49,291 nucleotides of DNA from Rugamonas sp. GTDB lineage: Bacteria; Pseudomonadota; Gammaproteobacteria; Burkholderiales; Burkholderiaceae_D. The notes under the pieces were generated by a model. It did not search any database. It had not been told where the DNA came from and was given only the letters and a program-made list of their open reading frames with translations. Where the stretch lies: the NCBI RefSeq assembly GCF_025354735.1, contig NZ_JANXMI010000054.1, forward strand, positions 1-49,291. The letters run 5' to 3'. A program made the position numbers and the translations under genes. Of this stretch, positions 7,107 to 18,129 are shown one piece after another; the first letter of the stretch is position 1, and each line of letters opens with the position of its first letter.

Positions 7107-7634
7107 TCACCGCAATCCGCTGCCTTCCCCTCGCCACCGCAGACGTGACTTTTGGTCGGTGTCACTTTCCAGCGCCGGCAGGAAACCGTCGTGCGTGCTT
7201 TGTGCGGGCGACGGGTCGACGCGCAGCAGCGCCCTCCATTTCTGGCGCAGACAGGGAATGAACCATGCATAGTGCGCGCGCTCGGGCGTCTCGCGGGTCG
7301 ACATGACGATGCCCACCTCGCCGCTTTTCAGCCACAGCAAGGCGCGTGCGCGCGGCATCACCATGCGTTCAAAACGACAGCCGCTGAGCCTGCCGAGTTC
7401 GTCGAGCAGGTCGTGATCGATGCCCTTGCCTTGCCACGACAGATAGCCGCTCTCGTACATCGCCACCCCTAGCGGCCGCTTGGGGCAGAGGTCGACGGCC
7501 GCGGCCGGATGCTGCGTCATCACCCACAGGATCAATAGCAGCGGCGCCAGGCTCGGCACTACGCGGCGCACGCTCCGGCGCTGCGGGGCGGGCAGGAAGA
7601 ACGCATCGTGCAAGCCCTCCGCAATCTTTATCAC
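7107..7634 (-). pseudogene. Truncated periplasmic amino-acid-type binding protein
   Basis: The frame (GTG start at 7634, 175 codons) begins with a basic stretch and hydrophobic segment VVPSLAPLLLILWVM ending AAAVDLC, a signal-peptide-like entry. It continues with YLSWQGKGIDHDLLDELGRL and RARALLWLKSGEVGIVMSTR, the pattern of lobe 1 of SBP_bac_3-type solute-binding proteins. Family members are about 250-280 aa. Here the recognisable part ends near WRALLRVDP (about 7190), and the last 30 residues look non-native before the stop at 7107. I read it as a gene cut at its 3' side where the defence-like operon begins. It may be non-functional. Confidence 0.55.
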
Positions 7635-7802
7635 ATGGTAATTATCACACCCATCATGCCAAAACCAGCGCCGGCCGCGATGCCGTCCTTCGGGCCGGTC
7701 GGTCGCCTAAATTATTGCTTGGTGACAATTGGTGAGGAAGATTTTCACAAATACAAATATAATGTCCCCCCCATTTGTCCATCACCACCATCAGGGATTT
7801 CC

Positions 7803-8537
7803 ATGTTCATCAAGACCAAATTCGCCGCCGCCGTCAGTGTTGCTTCCTTGTTGGCCGCATGCGGCGGCGGTGGCGGCGACGCCGGCTCGACCACGGCCCC
7901 GACGGCGCCGGTCAACGCCAGCTTCCCCATCCAGGGAGCGGTGATATCGGCCTATCTGCACGGCTTGCAACAGACCCTGAACGTCACCGGTTTCGCCTCC
8001 AGCGGCGCCATCACCACGCCGATCACCGGCGCGCTGACCTTCACCATCGGCCAGCCGCTGAGCACCACCTTCAACGGCGCCGCGGCCCTGCAAGTGACGC
8101 AAACCATCACCGGCAGCGTGGTCATCAACGGTCAATCGACGCCGCTCAATTCGACCGGCAACAATCTGCTCAGCCCCTCGTATGCGGAAGTCGGCAGCAC
8201 CGGCAGCGGCAGCTATTGCGTGGCCTCGACGCCGGGCGCCTTCCCGGCCACGGCCAGCGCCGGCCAGACCGGCAGCATCGTGGCGAAGGCTTGCTATGCG
8301 GACAGCAGCAAGTCGTTCGGCATCGGCACCGAGACCCAGACCTACGCCACCAAGGCCGGCAGCGCCGCCAACACGCTGGACTTCCAGATCATCGACAACG
8401 TCTACAACGCCGGCGGCACGCTGACCGAGACCAGCGCGCTCACCTACACCATCAACAGCGCCGGCGTGCCGACGCTGACCCAGGTGCAACTGCAAGGCTC
8501 GGCCAGTGGCGTGAGCATCAACCTGACGGCGAAATAA
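7803..8537 (+). CDS. Putative lipoprotein, 244 aa, unknown function
   Basis: The protein starts MFIKTKFAAAVSVASLLAAC at ATG 7803, giving a type II signal peptide with lipobox LAAC at residue 20, followed by a glycine-rich linker. The mature part is rich in Ser, Thr, Gly and Asn and in alternating beta patterns (for example ALTFTIGQPLSTTFNG and TQTITGSVVINGQ), suggesting a beta-sandwich exposed in the periplasm or on the surface. Two cysteines (in SYCVAS and KACYAD) could form a disulfide. The frame is open upstream but lipobox placement decides the start. A TATAAT at 7758-7763 may be its -10 element; no good -35 accompanies it. No family recognised. Confidence 0.8.
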   Translation: MFIKTKFAAAVSVASLLAACGGGGGDAGSTTAPTAPVNASFPIQGAVISAYLHGLQQTLNVTGFASSGAITTPITGALTFTIGQPLSTTFNGAAALQVTQTITGSVVINGQSTPLNSTGNNLLSPSYAEVGSTGSGSYCVASTPGAFPATASAGQTGSIVAKACYADSSKSFGIGTETQTYATKAGSAANTLDFQIIDNVYNAGGTLTETSALTYTINSAGVPTLTQVQLQGSASGVSINLTAK

Positions 8538-8796
8538 GCCACATTGCCGGCGGCGCTCCGGTCGCCGTCGCGCCGCCCGGCCGCCACGGCCGCCCTCGCC
8601 CGCCGCGACGTTTTTTTCCGCGCGGCGCGGCAAGCATTTCCCAATGGAATTAAAAAAACGCTACAATGCAAGGGCGCCGTTCCCTGTCCCGCATGGCTGC
8701 CGATCGCACTACCGAGGGCCGTATCGCCGCCCTGACCATACCAGTATTCACTTTAGAAGAGGAGCTGCACGCCCGAGGCGCGCGGCCAATGAGCTT

Positions 8797-9246
8797 ATGT
8801 CTGAGAAAACCACAGAATTCAGTTCCTACGGCAAGGATACGCCGGTGGGACGCCCCGATATCGACGGCCGCGCGGCCGTGTTTGTACCGAACGACAAGTT
8901 CGACCTGGAAAACAGCACCACCATCCGCAAGGGCGCGGGCATCGTCGGCTTCGGCAACCCGGACGGCTCGCTGACGGTCTATTTCGAAGCCAACCGCTTC
9001 GACGACAGCAGCCTGCACAAGTGGGAACACAAGACGCGCAAGGCTTATGAGCGCATGGTCATGGGCGCGCCCACGGTGTCCAAGTCCAAGATCGACGCCC
9101 GCATGATGGAACAGGTCGGCCACATCGACGGCACCGGCATACATCTGAAGCTGATGGAGCGCCTGCAACACTGGCTGGCCGTGTCGAACGCCAGCGACAC
9201 GGCGCCGGCCGACGCGGTCGTGACGTGGAAGAACAACAATAAATAA
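8797..9246 (+). CDS. Conserved-looking protein of unknown function, 149 aa
   Basis: A cytoplasmic-type protein from ATG 8797 (MSEKTTEFSSYGKDTPVGRP). It contains GAGIVGFGNPDGSLTVYFEA (a probable beta-hairpin core), then a charged helix HKWEHKTRKAYERMVMG, and ends in a Lys/Asn tail. Codon use is ordinary for the genome. No signal peptide, membrane helix or catalytic motif is visible. The ribosome site before 8797 is weak (GAGG 19 bases upstream), so the exact start is uncertain; the frame is open back to 8644. A TACAAT at 8662-8667 may be a -10 box. The 259 bases before it (8538-8796) hold nothing else I can name. Confidence 0.7.
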   Translation: MSEKTTEFSSYGKDTPVGRPDIDGRAAVFVPNDKFDLENSTTIRKGAGIVGFGNPDGSLTVYFEANRFDDSSLHKWEHKTRKAYERMVMGAPTVSKSKIDARMMEQVGHIDGTGIHLKLMERLQHWLAVSNASDTAPADAVVTWKNNNK

Positions 9247-9368
9247 GGGAATAAAGTAGACGCGAGGCATCGTCCTACACTTGATCGGACAAATTGCCGA
9301 TACGCGCGGTCAGGCGCCATGTGTAATCTGGAGACATAGCACTTCGTCATCCACTCCGGGAGTACGAC

Positions 9369-9488
9369 ATGGCACACTATCTCCACCTCGCCTACGGCAG
9401 CATGCTGCTCACCCTGGCCGGCGCCTCCGCTTATGTGCTGTGCTCAGCCAACTTGCTTGACGATGCGACGTTGTTCCTGATCCGCTGA
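9369..9488 (+). CDS. Candidate 39-aa hydrophobic microprotein
   Basis: ATG 9369 is preceded by GGGAG with six bases of spacing. It opens a frame MAHYLHLAYGSMLLTLAGAS continuing AYVLCSANLLDD and ending TLFLIR. The middle (about 9-30) could span a membrane once. A strong terminator follows at 9602-9637. The gene is short and lacks known relatives, so confidence rests on the ribosome site and composition. Direct 9-base repeats (gatccgctg type) overlap its 3' end. Confidence 0.4.
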   Translation: MAHYLHLAYGSMLLTLAGASAYVLCSANLLDDATLFLIR

Positions 9489-9601
9489 TCCGCTGATCCG
9501 CCGATTTTCTGATTCGCTGTTATCCGCACTGCCGGCTCGGCAGGCGCCACGGTCGCCGTCGCCATGGACTAAAGCGCGCACACACATCCATATCAATATG
9601 C

Positions 9602-9637
9602 AAAAAGCCCTGCGGCGCGTGCCGCAGGGCTTTTTTT
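9602..9637. terminator. Bidirectional intrinsic terminator
   Basis: A perfect 10-bp stem (GCCCTGCGGC with GCCGCAGGGC, loop GCGT) is flanked by five A on the left and seven T on the right. It can end transcription from the plus-strand genes to its left and from the minus-strand lipoprotein gene to its right. The rest of 9489-9651 shows no gene. Confidence 0.9.
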
Positions 9638-9651
9638 AAGGTCGCCGGCGA

Positions 9652-10026
9652 TCAGCGGTGATGGTAGCCGCCCCGGCCCCATCCACCGCGGCCCCAGCCG
9701 CCGCCGCGGCAGCACCAGCCACCGAAGCCGAAGTCCAGGCCGATCGACACCGGCGGATAATAATAGGGCTGGTACGCCGGCGCCGCATACATCGGGGCCG
9801 ACACATACACGGGCGCGGCATACACCGGCTCGGTCGTGTAGACGGTGCCCGGTTGCTGCGCCACATATTGCTGCGGCACGCCGCCCGGTCCCTGGTCAGC
9901 CAGCACGGTATGCCACTGATGCGGATCGTAATTGGCCTGCGGAGCGCTGTAATACACCGGCCCCGGCGGCACGACCGCGCAGCCCGCCATTACCGCCATC
10001 GCGGCCAAGATCAATAAGTGTTTCAT
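9652..10026 (-). CDS. Small Tyr/Pro/Gly-rich lipoprotein
   Basis: 124 aa with signal peptide MKHLLILAAMAVMAGC; the lipobox cysteine is residue 16. The mature part has many Tyr, Pro, Gln and Ala residues (repeated VYAAPVYVSAPMYAAPAY) and a C-terminal Gly/Trp/Arg-rich tail with WCCRGGGWGRGG. Similar low-complexity lipoproteins are common in Burkholderiales envelopes with no assigned function. The start at 10026 has a strong ribosome site (GGAGGAA five bases upstream). The bidirectional terminator lies just downstream. Confidence 0.8.
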   Translation of the reverse strand: MKHLLILAAMAVMAGCAVVPPGPVYYSAPQANYDPHQWHTVLADQGPGGVPQQYVAQQPGTVYTTEPVYAAPVYVSAPMYAAPAYQPYYYPPVSIGLDFGFGGWCCRGGGWGRGGWGRGGYHHR

Positions 10027-10126
10027 CGAATTCCTCCTATTCCCAGCCCCCTACTATAAGGATTATTAAACGGGACGGCCGCTGATTTAACGGATTGTTA
10101 CACTCAACCGCACAATGCTACACGCC

Positions 10127-10702
10127 TCAGATGAAGGGGATGTCGCAGGCGTCGAGCACCTGCCCGGCGGCATCGATACGGCGCACACAGATGTCATATG
10201 CTACGCCCAATTCCAGCACCACGTGCCGCACCTGCCCGTATTGCAATTGCAGGTGCTGATGCCACGGGCGCTGCGACTGCAAGGCCGCCACATCGGACGG
10301 TATCGCCATCGCCGCGTTCATTTCCGCCTGGTGCACTTCCTGGCGCCGCGCCACATCCTGCACCAGCGTCACGTCGAGCGCGACGCCGGACGGCCCATAG
10401 CTGATGCCGTCTATGCTGCGCTCGGCGCGCATCACGCCCCAGGCGCAGCTGCCGTCGGGCTGGCACTGGCGCAGCTGGGCCAGCGGAAACTGTTCGTGCG
10501 CGCCGCCGGGACTGAGCAGCGGCCAGCTGGTGCGCGCGCCGTCGCGCTTGCCGCTGAGCGGATTGGTCCAGCTCAGGCTGTTGACCACGGACACGGTCAA
10601 TTGCTGGCGCGCCGGATCGTCGCGGCCGAGCATGGGCGCGCACGCCGACAGCAAGCAGGCCGCGCCGCAGGCGAGCAAAGACAGGTGCAACGGAATCCGC
10701 AT
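10127..10702 (-). CDS. Putative lipoprotein, 191 aa
   Basis: The N-terminus MRIPLHLSLLACGAACLLSA with C at 21 (LLSAC) is a type II signal peptide. The mature protein is mixed alpha/beta, with conserved-looking QPDGSCAWGVMRAE near 80-95 and a C-terminal half with VLELGVAYDICVRRIDAAGQ. No enzyme motif is visible. ATG 10702 has an AAGGG ribosome site. It stands alone between two lipoprotein or TonB-type genes of the same strand. Not recognised beyond lipoprotein. Confidence 0.75.
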   Translation of the reverse strand: MRIPLHLSLLACGAACLLSACAPMLGRDDPARQQLTVSVVNSLSWTNPLSGKRDGARTSWPLLSPGGAHEQFPLAQLRQCQPDGSCAWGVMRAERSIDGISYGPSGVALDVTLVQDVARRQEVHQAEMNAAMAIPSDVAALQSQRPWHQHLQLQYGQVRHVVLELGVAYDICVRRIDAAGQVLDACDIPFI

Positions 10703-10881
10703 GGTGACCCTTATCGTGTAGAAATAAATCAGGGTAACAGATAGGCGGGAAAGGCGGCACGCCGCTGGCGATCAGGGCGGGCCCGCCATCGGGAAGGCGC
10801 AGGCCGGGGTTGCGGCGCGCCGGAACGCGGGTCCCGGCTGCCGTAGCGGCCGGCGCGCGGGCGCCGACCGGGAAAATCAGA

Positions 10882-11229
10882 TCAGTCCAGCTTCCAGGCG
10901 TAATCGACCTTGGTCCAGGTTTCGGCGGCGGCGCCGTCCTTGGTGCCCGGCTTGAACTTGCAGGCGCTCAAAGCCTTGACGGCGGCCTTGTCCAGATTCT
11001 TGTAGCCGCTAGACTTGTCGACCTTGGAATCGATGACGCTGCCGTCGGCCTTGACCAGGAAGCTCATCGACACCGTGCCCTGCTCTTCGTTCATCAGCGA
11101 TGCCTTCGGATACTCGGCCTTGCAGCTCTTGGCGTCGAAGCTGGCGGCAACTTCGCCGGCAAACGCCACCGGCGCGCCCGTGATGAGCAGTGCCGCCAAG
11201 ACGCTGAAGCAATGTTTGTTGATAGACAT
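10882..11229 (-). CDS. Periplasmic TonB C-terminal-domain protein, copy 2
   Basis: 115 aa starting at ATG 11229 behind GAGGGG. A Sec signal peptide ends at AFAGE, and the mature chain is a stand-alone TonB-C-like domain (KSCKAEYPKASLMNEEQG, then LVKADGSVIDSKVDKSSGYK and CKFKPGTKDG). Normal TonB has an N-terminal membrane anchor and a proline-rich spacer; neither is present, so it cannot transduce energy in the usual way. Two cysteines in the mature part may pair. It is a close tandem copy of the gene at 11263-11604, 33 bases away, and probably co-transcribed. The in-frame ATG five codons earlier lacks a ribosome site. Confidence 0.85.
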   Translation of the reverse strand: MSINKHCFSVLAALLITGAPVAFAGEVAASFDAKSCKAEYPKASLMNEEQGTVSMSFLVKADGSVIDSKVDKSSGYKNLDKAAVKALSACKFKPGTKDGAAAETWTKVDYAWKLD

Positions 11230-11262
11230 CTGACTTCCCCTCAATAGATAGAATACGGCGCC

Positions 11263-11604
11263 TTACAGCTTCCAGTCGTAAGCGACCTTGGTCCAGGTCT
11301 GCGCCACGGCGCCGTCCTTGGTGCCGGGCTTGAACTTGCAGGCGCTCAGGGCCTTGATGGCGGCCTTGTCCAGATTCTTGTAGCCGCTCGACTTCTCGAC
11401 CTTCGATTCGATGACGTTGCCATCGGTGCCGACCAGGAAGGCCATGGCGACGTTGCCCTGCTCTTCGTTCATCAGCGACGCTTTCGGATATTCGGCCTTG
11501 CAGCTCTTGGCGTCGAAACTGGCGGGGACTTCGGCCGCGAAAGCGGCGGTGCTCAGGCCGGACAACAGGGCGGCGGCGATCAGGCTTTTCGAGATGGTGT
11601 GCAT
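11263..11604 (-). CDS. Periplasmic TonB C-terminal-domain protein, copy 1
   Basis: 113 aa with signal peptide MHTISKSLIAAALLSGLS ending AFAAE, then a lone TonB-C fold. It shares long identical stretches with the downstream copy (SFDAKSCKAEYPKASLMNE, and SSGYKNLDKAA) and differs mainly in charge and hydrophobic exchanges. Ribosome site TAGGAA stands before ATG 11604. Function unknown; such soluble TonB-C proteins are abundant in Oxalobacteraceae-like genomes and may bind partner proteins or the plug of outer-membrane receptors. Confidence 0.85.
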   Translation of the reverse strand: MHTISKSLIAAALLSGLSTAAFAAEVPASFDAKSCKAEYPKASLMNEEQGNVAMAFLVGTDGNVIESKVEKSSGYKNLDKAAIKALSACKFKPGTKDGAVAQTWTKVAYDWKL

Positions 11605-11686
11605 GTTTATTCCTACATTAAATAATTAAAACGGTTGATCTGCCGCGTCGCAGCGCGGCGGTGTGGCGATAAAAGGTGGGGCGGGA

Positions 11687-13447
11687 TTAAAACTCTTCCC
11701 ATTCGTCGCCGGCGGCGGCGGTGGCCGTGGCGGCGGCGGCAACTTTCTTGGCCCGTGGCGCGGGCGCCGGCACGGACGCAACCAGCTTGCGGGCCGGCGC
11801 GGCGCGCGGCGTCAGCGTGCGCACCGTCGCTTTCGGCGCGCTGACCAGGGCGCCGACCGGCGCGTAGCTCACGCGCTCCTCGCCTTCGACCAGCTTGAAG
11901 ATGCTGACCACGCGCGACAGTTCGCCGGCCTGGTCTTGCAGACTCTGGGCGGCGGCGGCCGCTTGCTCGACCAGGGCCGCGTTTTGCTGGGTCATGCTGT
12001 CCATCTCGATGATGGAGTGGTTGACCTGTTCGATGCCGGCGCTCTGTTCCTGGCTGGCGTTGGCGATCTCACCCATGATGTCGGTGACGCGGCGCACCGA
12101 GGCGACCACTTCATCCATCGTCACGCCGGCCTGGCCCACCAGCTTGGTGCCGGCGCCGACTTTTTCGACCGAATCGTCGATCAGCAACTTGATTTCCTTG
12201 GCGGCGCCGGCCGAACGCTGGGCCAGGTTGCGCACTTCGGACGCGACCACGGCGAAACCACGGCCCTGTTCGCCGGCACGGGCCGCTTCCACGGCGGCGT
12301 TCAGCGCCAGGATGTTGGTCTGGAAAGCGATGCCATCGATGACGCCGATGATGTCGACAATCTTCTTGGCCGACGCGTCGATCGAGCTCATCGTGTCCAC
12401 CACCTGCGACACCACGGCGCCGCCCTTGCGGGCCACGTCGGACGCGGTGGCGGCCAGCTGGTTCGCTTCGCGGGCATTGTCGGCGTTCTGTTTCACGGTC
12501 GACGTCAGCTCTTCCATCGCCGACGCGGTTTTTTCCAGCGCGCTGGCCTGCATTTCGGTGCGCGACGACAGGTCGATATTGCCGGCGGCGATTTCACGCG
12601 AGGCCGTGCCGATGGTTTCGGTGCCGGTGCGGACCTGGCCGACGATGCTGACCAGGCTGTCGCGCATTTCCTTCATTTCCGACAGCAGGCTGTCCTTGTC
12701 GTTGCTGTCCGTGTCGATGACGATGGACAGGTCGCCGTTGGCGATGCTGCCGGCGATGCTGGCCGTGTAATCGGGTTCGCCGCCCAGCTGCTTGAGCAAG
12801 CCGCGGGTGATGACCCAGGCCGCGACGATGGAAATGGCGACGGCCAGCACGCCCATGATAATCATGAAGTTGCGGGCGTTCGAGAAACCGCTGGCGGCGT
12901 CGGTCTGGACTTGCGCGTTGAGCTTGTCTTCCAGCGTCGCCAGTTGGTCCAGCGAGGTCATCCATTTTTTCTGGACCGGACGGATTTCCTTGATCAAGAC
13001 CTTGGTCGCTTCTTCGGCCTTGTTGGCCAGCCACAGTTCCGAGGCCTTGGCGATGGCCGGCATGGCGGCCGTTTCGGCATCCTTGATCTCGGCCAGCAGC
13101 GCCTTCTCTTCCGGCGTCGCCTCGACGGCGAACTGGGTGCTCAGCTTTTGCTGGGCTTCATCGTATTTGCGGCCCTGTTCCTTGATGCGGTTCATTTCCG
13201 GTTCCATGTCGCCGGCGTCGCTCATCAAGGTCAAGATGCGCAGCGAGGTGACGCGGTCGCTGACATTGGCGCGCATGTCGATCACCAAGCGGGTGACGAC
13301 GTTGTTCACGCCCACCACATGGTCCAGGCGGTCCTGGATCTGTGCCATGCGCGCAATGCCGACCACCGTCACGGCGACCAGGAACATCAACACCAGTGCG
13401 AATCCCAAACCGAGGCGCGTACCAACTTTCATTTTTGCTAAATTCAT
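11687..13447 (-). CDS. Methyl-accepting chemotaxis protein with CheR/CheB tether
   Basis: 586 aa from ATG 13447. The order is TM1 (about 10-32), a periplasmic four-helix-bundle sensor (about 33-190), TM2 (about 192-212), HAMP (to about 265), and the long cytoplasmic coiled coil with the hairpin tip [20 protein letters not shown]. This is followed by [20 protein letters not shown], the CheA/CheW-binding region. After an Ala/Pro/Lys linker the protein ends EWEEF, matching the xWxxF pentapeptide that recruits methylation enzymes. No other chemotaxis gene is near. The ligand cannot be told from the sequence. The frame is open further upstream to 13546, but the [16 protein letters not shown] start is standard for this family. 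Confidence 0.95.
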   Translation of the reverse strand: MNLAKMKVGTRLGLGFALVLMFLVAVTVVGIARMAQIQDRLDHVVGVNNVVTRLVIDMRANVSDRVTSLRILTLMSDAGDMEPEMNRIKEQGRKYDEAQQKLSTQFAVEATPEEKALLAEIKDAETAAMPAIAKASELWLANKAEEATKVLIKEIRPVQKKWMTSLDQLATLEDKLNAQVQTDAASGFSNARNFMIIMGVLAVAISIVAAWVITRGLLKQLGGEPDYTASIAGSIANGDLSIVIDTDSNDKDSLLSEMKEMRDSLVSIVGQVRTGTETIGTASREIAAGNIDLSSRTEMQASALEKTASAMEELTSTVKQNADNAREANQLAATASDVARKGGAVVSQVVDTMSSIDASAKKIVDIIGVIDGIAFQTNILALNAAVEAARAGEQGRGFAVVASEVRNLAQRSAGAAKEIKLLIDDSVEKVGAGTKLVGQAGVTMDEVVASVRRVTDIMGEIANASQEQSAGIEQVNHSIIEMDSMTQQNAALVEQAAAAAQSLQDQAGELSRVVSIFKLVEGEERVSYAPVGALVSAPKATVRTLTPRAAPARKLVASVPAPAPRAKKVAAAATATAAAGDEWEEF

Positions 13448-13664
13448 TTCGTCTTCTTCGTAAGTGACACTGTTGTTTAGAAATGTCGAAAAGCTGACGT
13501 GACTAGGTACGTAGCCCGACCGGTCCTTGTTGCTAGGCAATAACACCTGACAGTAGCAAACAATGACTGCGAATGCAAAAAATGCGGCTCCACCAGCAGC
13601 AAGCTGTCGCTTTTAAGCCGCAATATACAAACGGAAACCGGTGGATATGTGTGTATATTCAGCA

Positions 13665-13694
13665 ATTATAGATGCGAAATTTGCCTCAAAGCAA
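13665..13694 (-). promoter_or_regulatory. Candidate sigma-70 promoter for the chemotaxis receptor
   Basis: On the minus strand TTGCTT (13694-13689) is followed after 18 bases by TATAAT (13670-13665). The leader to the start codon would be about 210 bases. The 333-base gap between the receptor and dusA holds no convincing gene; no FliA-type (TAAA-N15-GCCGATAA) promoter was seen. Confidence 0.4.
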
Positions 13695-13780
13695 GCAAAA
13701 CCTGCCTCAATTTTACGCAAGCGAACTTTCTGCGTGGAAATACCAACACTGCCGTGCATTGCACGCCGAAAGCGCAAAAA

Positions 13781-14824
13781 TCAGGCAAATTGTGGTAAAC
13801 GGCTGGCAGCTTCGAGCAACAGGCGGGGATCGTTGGCGGCGAGCTTTTTCGAGTCGGACAAAACCTGACGGAACGCACGGGCGCCCGGCAAACCCTGCAT
13901 CAGCCCCAGCATGTGGCGCGTGATGGAATTGAGCTTGACGCCCCGGGTGCCGAGGGCGAGTTGGGCCGTAATATACGGAATTATCGCTTCGAGCACTTCC
14001 TCGCGCGTGCGGGCGGCGCGCGCGTCGCCGTAGTAGCGCTGGTCGAAATTGGCCATCACATAGGGATTATGGTAAGCCTCGCGGCCCAGCATGACGCCGT
14101 CGACGTGTTGCAGGTGCAGGTCGATCTCGGCCTCGGTCTTGACGCCGCCGTTGAGTATGATTTCGAAGTCAGGAAAGTCGCGCTTGAGCTGATACACATA
14201 ATCGTACTTGAGCGGCGGCACTTCGCGGTTTTCCTTGGGCGACAAGCCCTTCAAGATGGCGTTGCGGCCGTGCACGATGAACGTCGTGCAACCGGCGGCG
14301 GCGACGGTGCCGACGAAGTCGCGCACGAAGTCGTAGCCGTTGATGTCGTCGATGCCGATGCGGTGCTTGACGGTGACGTCGATGGTGACGGCGTCGCGCA
14401 TGGCCTTGACGCAGTCGGCCACCAGTTGCGGCTCGGCCATCAGGCAGGCGCCGAACGCGCCCTTTTGCACCCGCTCGGACGGGCAGCCGCAGTTCAGGTT
14501 GATCTCGTCATAGCCCCACTGCTGGCCCAGCCTGGCGGCCGTCGCCAGGTCGGCCGGATCGCTGCCGCCCAGTTGCAGCGCGACCGGATGTTCCTCCTCG
14601 TTGAAGCGCAGGTGGCGTTCGACGTCGCCGTAGACCAGCGCGCCGGTGGTGACCATCTCCGTGTAGAGCCAGGTGTGCGCGGTGATCTGGCGGTGGAACA
14701 GACGGCAGTGGCGGTCGGACCAGTCCATCATGGGCGCCACGGACAGGCGGCGGCCGCGCGCGGCGCCCGGCAAGGCGGCGGCGGAGGCGGAGGGGGCGAA
14801 CGATGGGATCACAGCTGAAGTCAT
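13781..14824 (-). CDS. dusA: tRNA-dihydrouridine synthase A
   Basis: 347 aa FMN-dependent TIM-barrel enzyme that reduces uridines in the D-loop of tRNA. LSVAPMMDWSDRHCRLFHR (about 27-45) is the DusA-type N-terminus. EINLNCGCPSERVQKGAFGA contains the active-site cysteine (NCGCPS). VKHRIGIDD and ILNGGVKTEAE then VMLGREAYHNPYV are the phosphate/FMN-binding strands. Length matches DusA. It is the last gene of the minus-strand run typA-dusA; a terminator between them suggests it has its own promoter. Confidence 0.96.
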   Translation of the reverse strand: MTSAVIPSFAPSASAAALPGAARGRRLSVAPMMDWSDRHCRLFHRQITAHTWLYTEMVTTGALVYGDVERHLRFNEEEHPVALQLGGSDPADLATAARLGQQWGYDEINLNCGCPSERVQKGAFGACLMAEPQLVADCVKAMRDAVTIDVTVKHRIGIDDINGYDFVRDFVGTVAAAGCTTFIVHGRNAILKGLSPKENREVPPLKYDYVYQLKRDFPDFEIILNGGVKTEAEIDLHLQHVDGVMLGREAYHNPYVMANFDQRYYGDARAARTREEVLEAIIPYITAQLALGTRGVKLNSITRHMLGLMQGLPGARAFRQVLSDSKKLAANDPRLLLEAASRLPQFA

Positions 14825-14970
14825 GGCAATTTACTCAAGTCAAAGGCGGCGCCTCGCAGCGGCGAGGCCGAACCCGACATGATAGCGTTAAAAGCCCGCA
14901 ACGTCAGAAAGCGGCCACGTTGGCGCCCCTGCCTCGACCGACGAGGCCGCGCCACGCCATCCTCGCGCCC

Positions 14971-15011
14971 AAAGAAAAACCCGCTGGCCGCGCGAGGCGA
15001 AACAGCGGGTT
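14971..15011 (-). terminator. Intrinsic terminator of typA
   Basis: In the minus direction AACCCGCTG (15011-15003) pairs with CAGCGGGTT (14986-14978) across a 16-base loop and runs into TTTTTCTTT. It lies about 40 bases after the typA stop. Confidence 0.8.
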
Positions 15012-15052
15012 CTGTGCGGCGCCGGCCGGAGCCGGGCGCGTGCAGGCGACTA

Positions 15053-16885
<1,833 letters not shown>

Positions 16886-17057
16886 GGTCGTTATATTTGC
16901 TGAAAAACTGCGGGGTGCGTACGGGCTGTACGAAGGTGTTCGATATGCTTCTTAGCTGCGGTGCTACGTGCTGTGATACTTGCCAATTTCTGGAACCGCG
17001 TAGTATAGCATGGCGCGCCGCAAGTCCCCGAAAAATGCTCGATATTTCAAAGAGTTG

Positions 17058-18008
17058 CTACGGCGCGGCGGGAACCGGGGCGGCCGGCGGGTGGGCCGTG
17101 GCGATCAGCCGCTCCGGCGCCAGCACGGCGTACTCCTGCACGTGGGCGGTGCCGAGCAGCTTGTCGCCGAGGTAGACGCGCACCCGGCCCGGCTCGGCCG
17201 GCAGCGCCACGTCTTCCTTGCCCAGCGCCAGGCGCTGGCCCTGCAAAAACCGCTGCGCCAATGCCTCGGTCAACTGTACGGCCGGAAAACTGGCCAGCAG
17301 CGCGTCGACCGGGGCCAGCAAGCCGAGCGGCGCCGGGTGGGCGATCAGGGCGTCCAGCGTCAGCATGCCGTCCATGGTCAGCGCGCCGACCTGGGTGCGG
17401 CGCAGCGCGTTGAGGTGGGCGCCGCAACCGAGCGCCTCGCCGATGTCCTGGCCCAGCACGCGGATATACGTGCCCTTGCTGCACCTGACGGACAGTTTCA
17501 GGAACGGCGCCTCGTAGGCGATCAATTCGAGCTTGTGGATGACGACGTTGCGCGCCTCGCGTTCCAGCGTGATGCCGGCGCGCGCGTATTCGTACAGCGG
17601 CTTGCCGTCACGCTTCAAGGCCGAGTACATGGGCGGCACTTGCGCGATCGGGCCGCGGAAGCGCGCCAGCACCGTCTCGATTTGTTCCAGTGTGACGTCG
17701 ACCTCGCGCGTGGCGATGACCGCGCCCTCGGTGTCGCCGGTGTCCGTGGTCAGGCCCAGGTGAACGGTGGTGTCGTAGCTCTTGTCCGCTTCCAGCAAGT
17801 CTTGCGAGAACTTGGTGGCCTCGCCGAAGCACAGCGGCAGCAAGCCGGTGGCGAAGGGGTCGAGCGTGCCGGTGTGGCCGGCCTTCTTGGCGTTGAGCAC
17901 GCGCTTGGCCTTGATGAGGGCGTCGTTGCTGGACCAGCCGACGGGCTTGTCGAGCAGCAGCACGCCGTCGACCAGGTCGCGGATTTTTTTAGGATGGTTT
18001 TGCTTCAT
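17058..18008 (-). CDS. truB: tRNA pseudouridine-55 synthase
   Basis: 316 aa. Makes pseudouridine 55 in the T-arm of t[21 protein letters not shown] (14-31) and [19 protein letters not shown] (42-60) include the catalytic Asp of [23 protein letters not shown], then [16 protein letters not shown], mark the rest of the family core; the C-terminal part is a short PUA-like tail. Downstream of rbfA with a 121-base gap, the usual order in the nusA-infB cluster. Confidence 0.97.
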   Translation of the reverse strand: MKQNHPKKIRDLVDGVLLLDKPVGWSSNDALIKAKRVLNAKKAGHTGTLDPFATGLLPLCFGEATKFSQDLLEADKSYDTTVHLGLTTDTGDTEGAVIATREVDVTLEQIETVLARFRGPIAQVPPMYSALKRDGKPLYEYARAGITLEREARNVVIHKLELIAYEAPFLKLSVRCSKGTYIRVLGQDIGEALGCGAHLNALRRTQVGALTMDGMLTLDALIAHPAPLGLLAPVDALLASFPAVQLTEALAQRFLQGQRLALGKEDVALPAEPGRVRVYLGDKLLGTAHVQEYAVLAPERLIATAHPPAAPVPAAP

Positions 18009-18129
18009 GGGATGGCGTAGGCCGATGCTCGGTTAAAGATGGGACGCATGGCGCCGAATGCGCACACCGCGGCCGCGAAAAATCGGGACCTGGGCCGAAG
18101 GTCAGACCCCGATGCCAGGCGCCGTTCGA

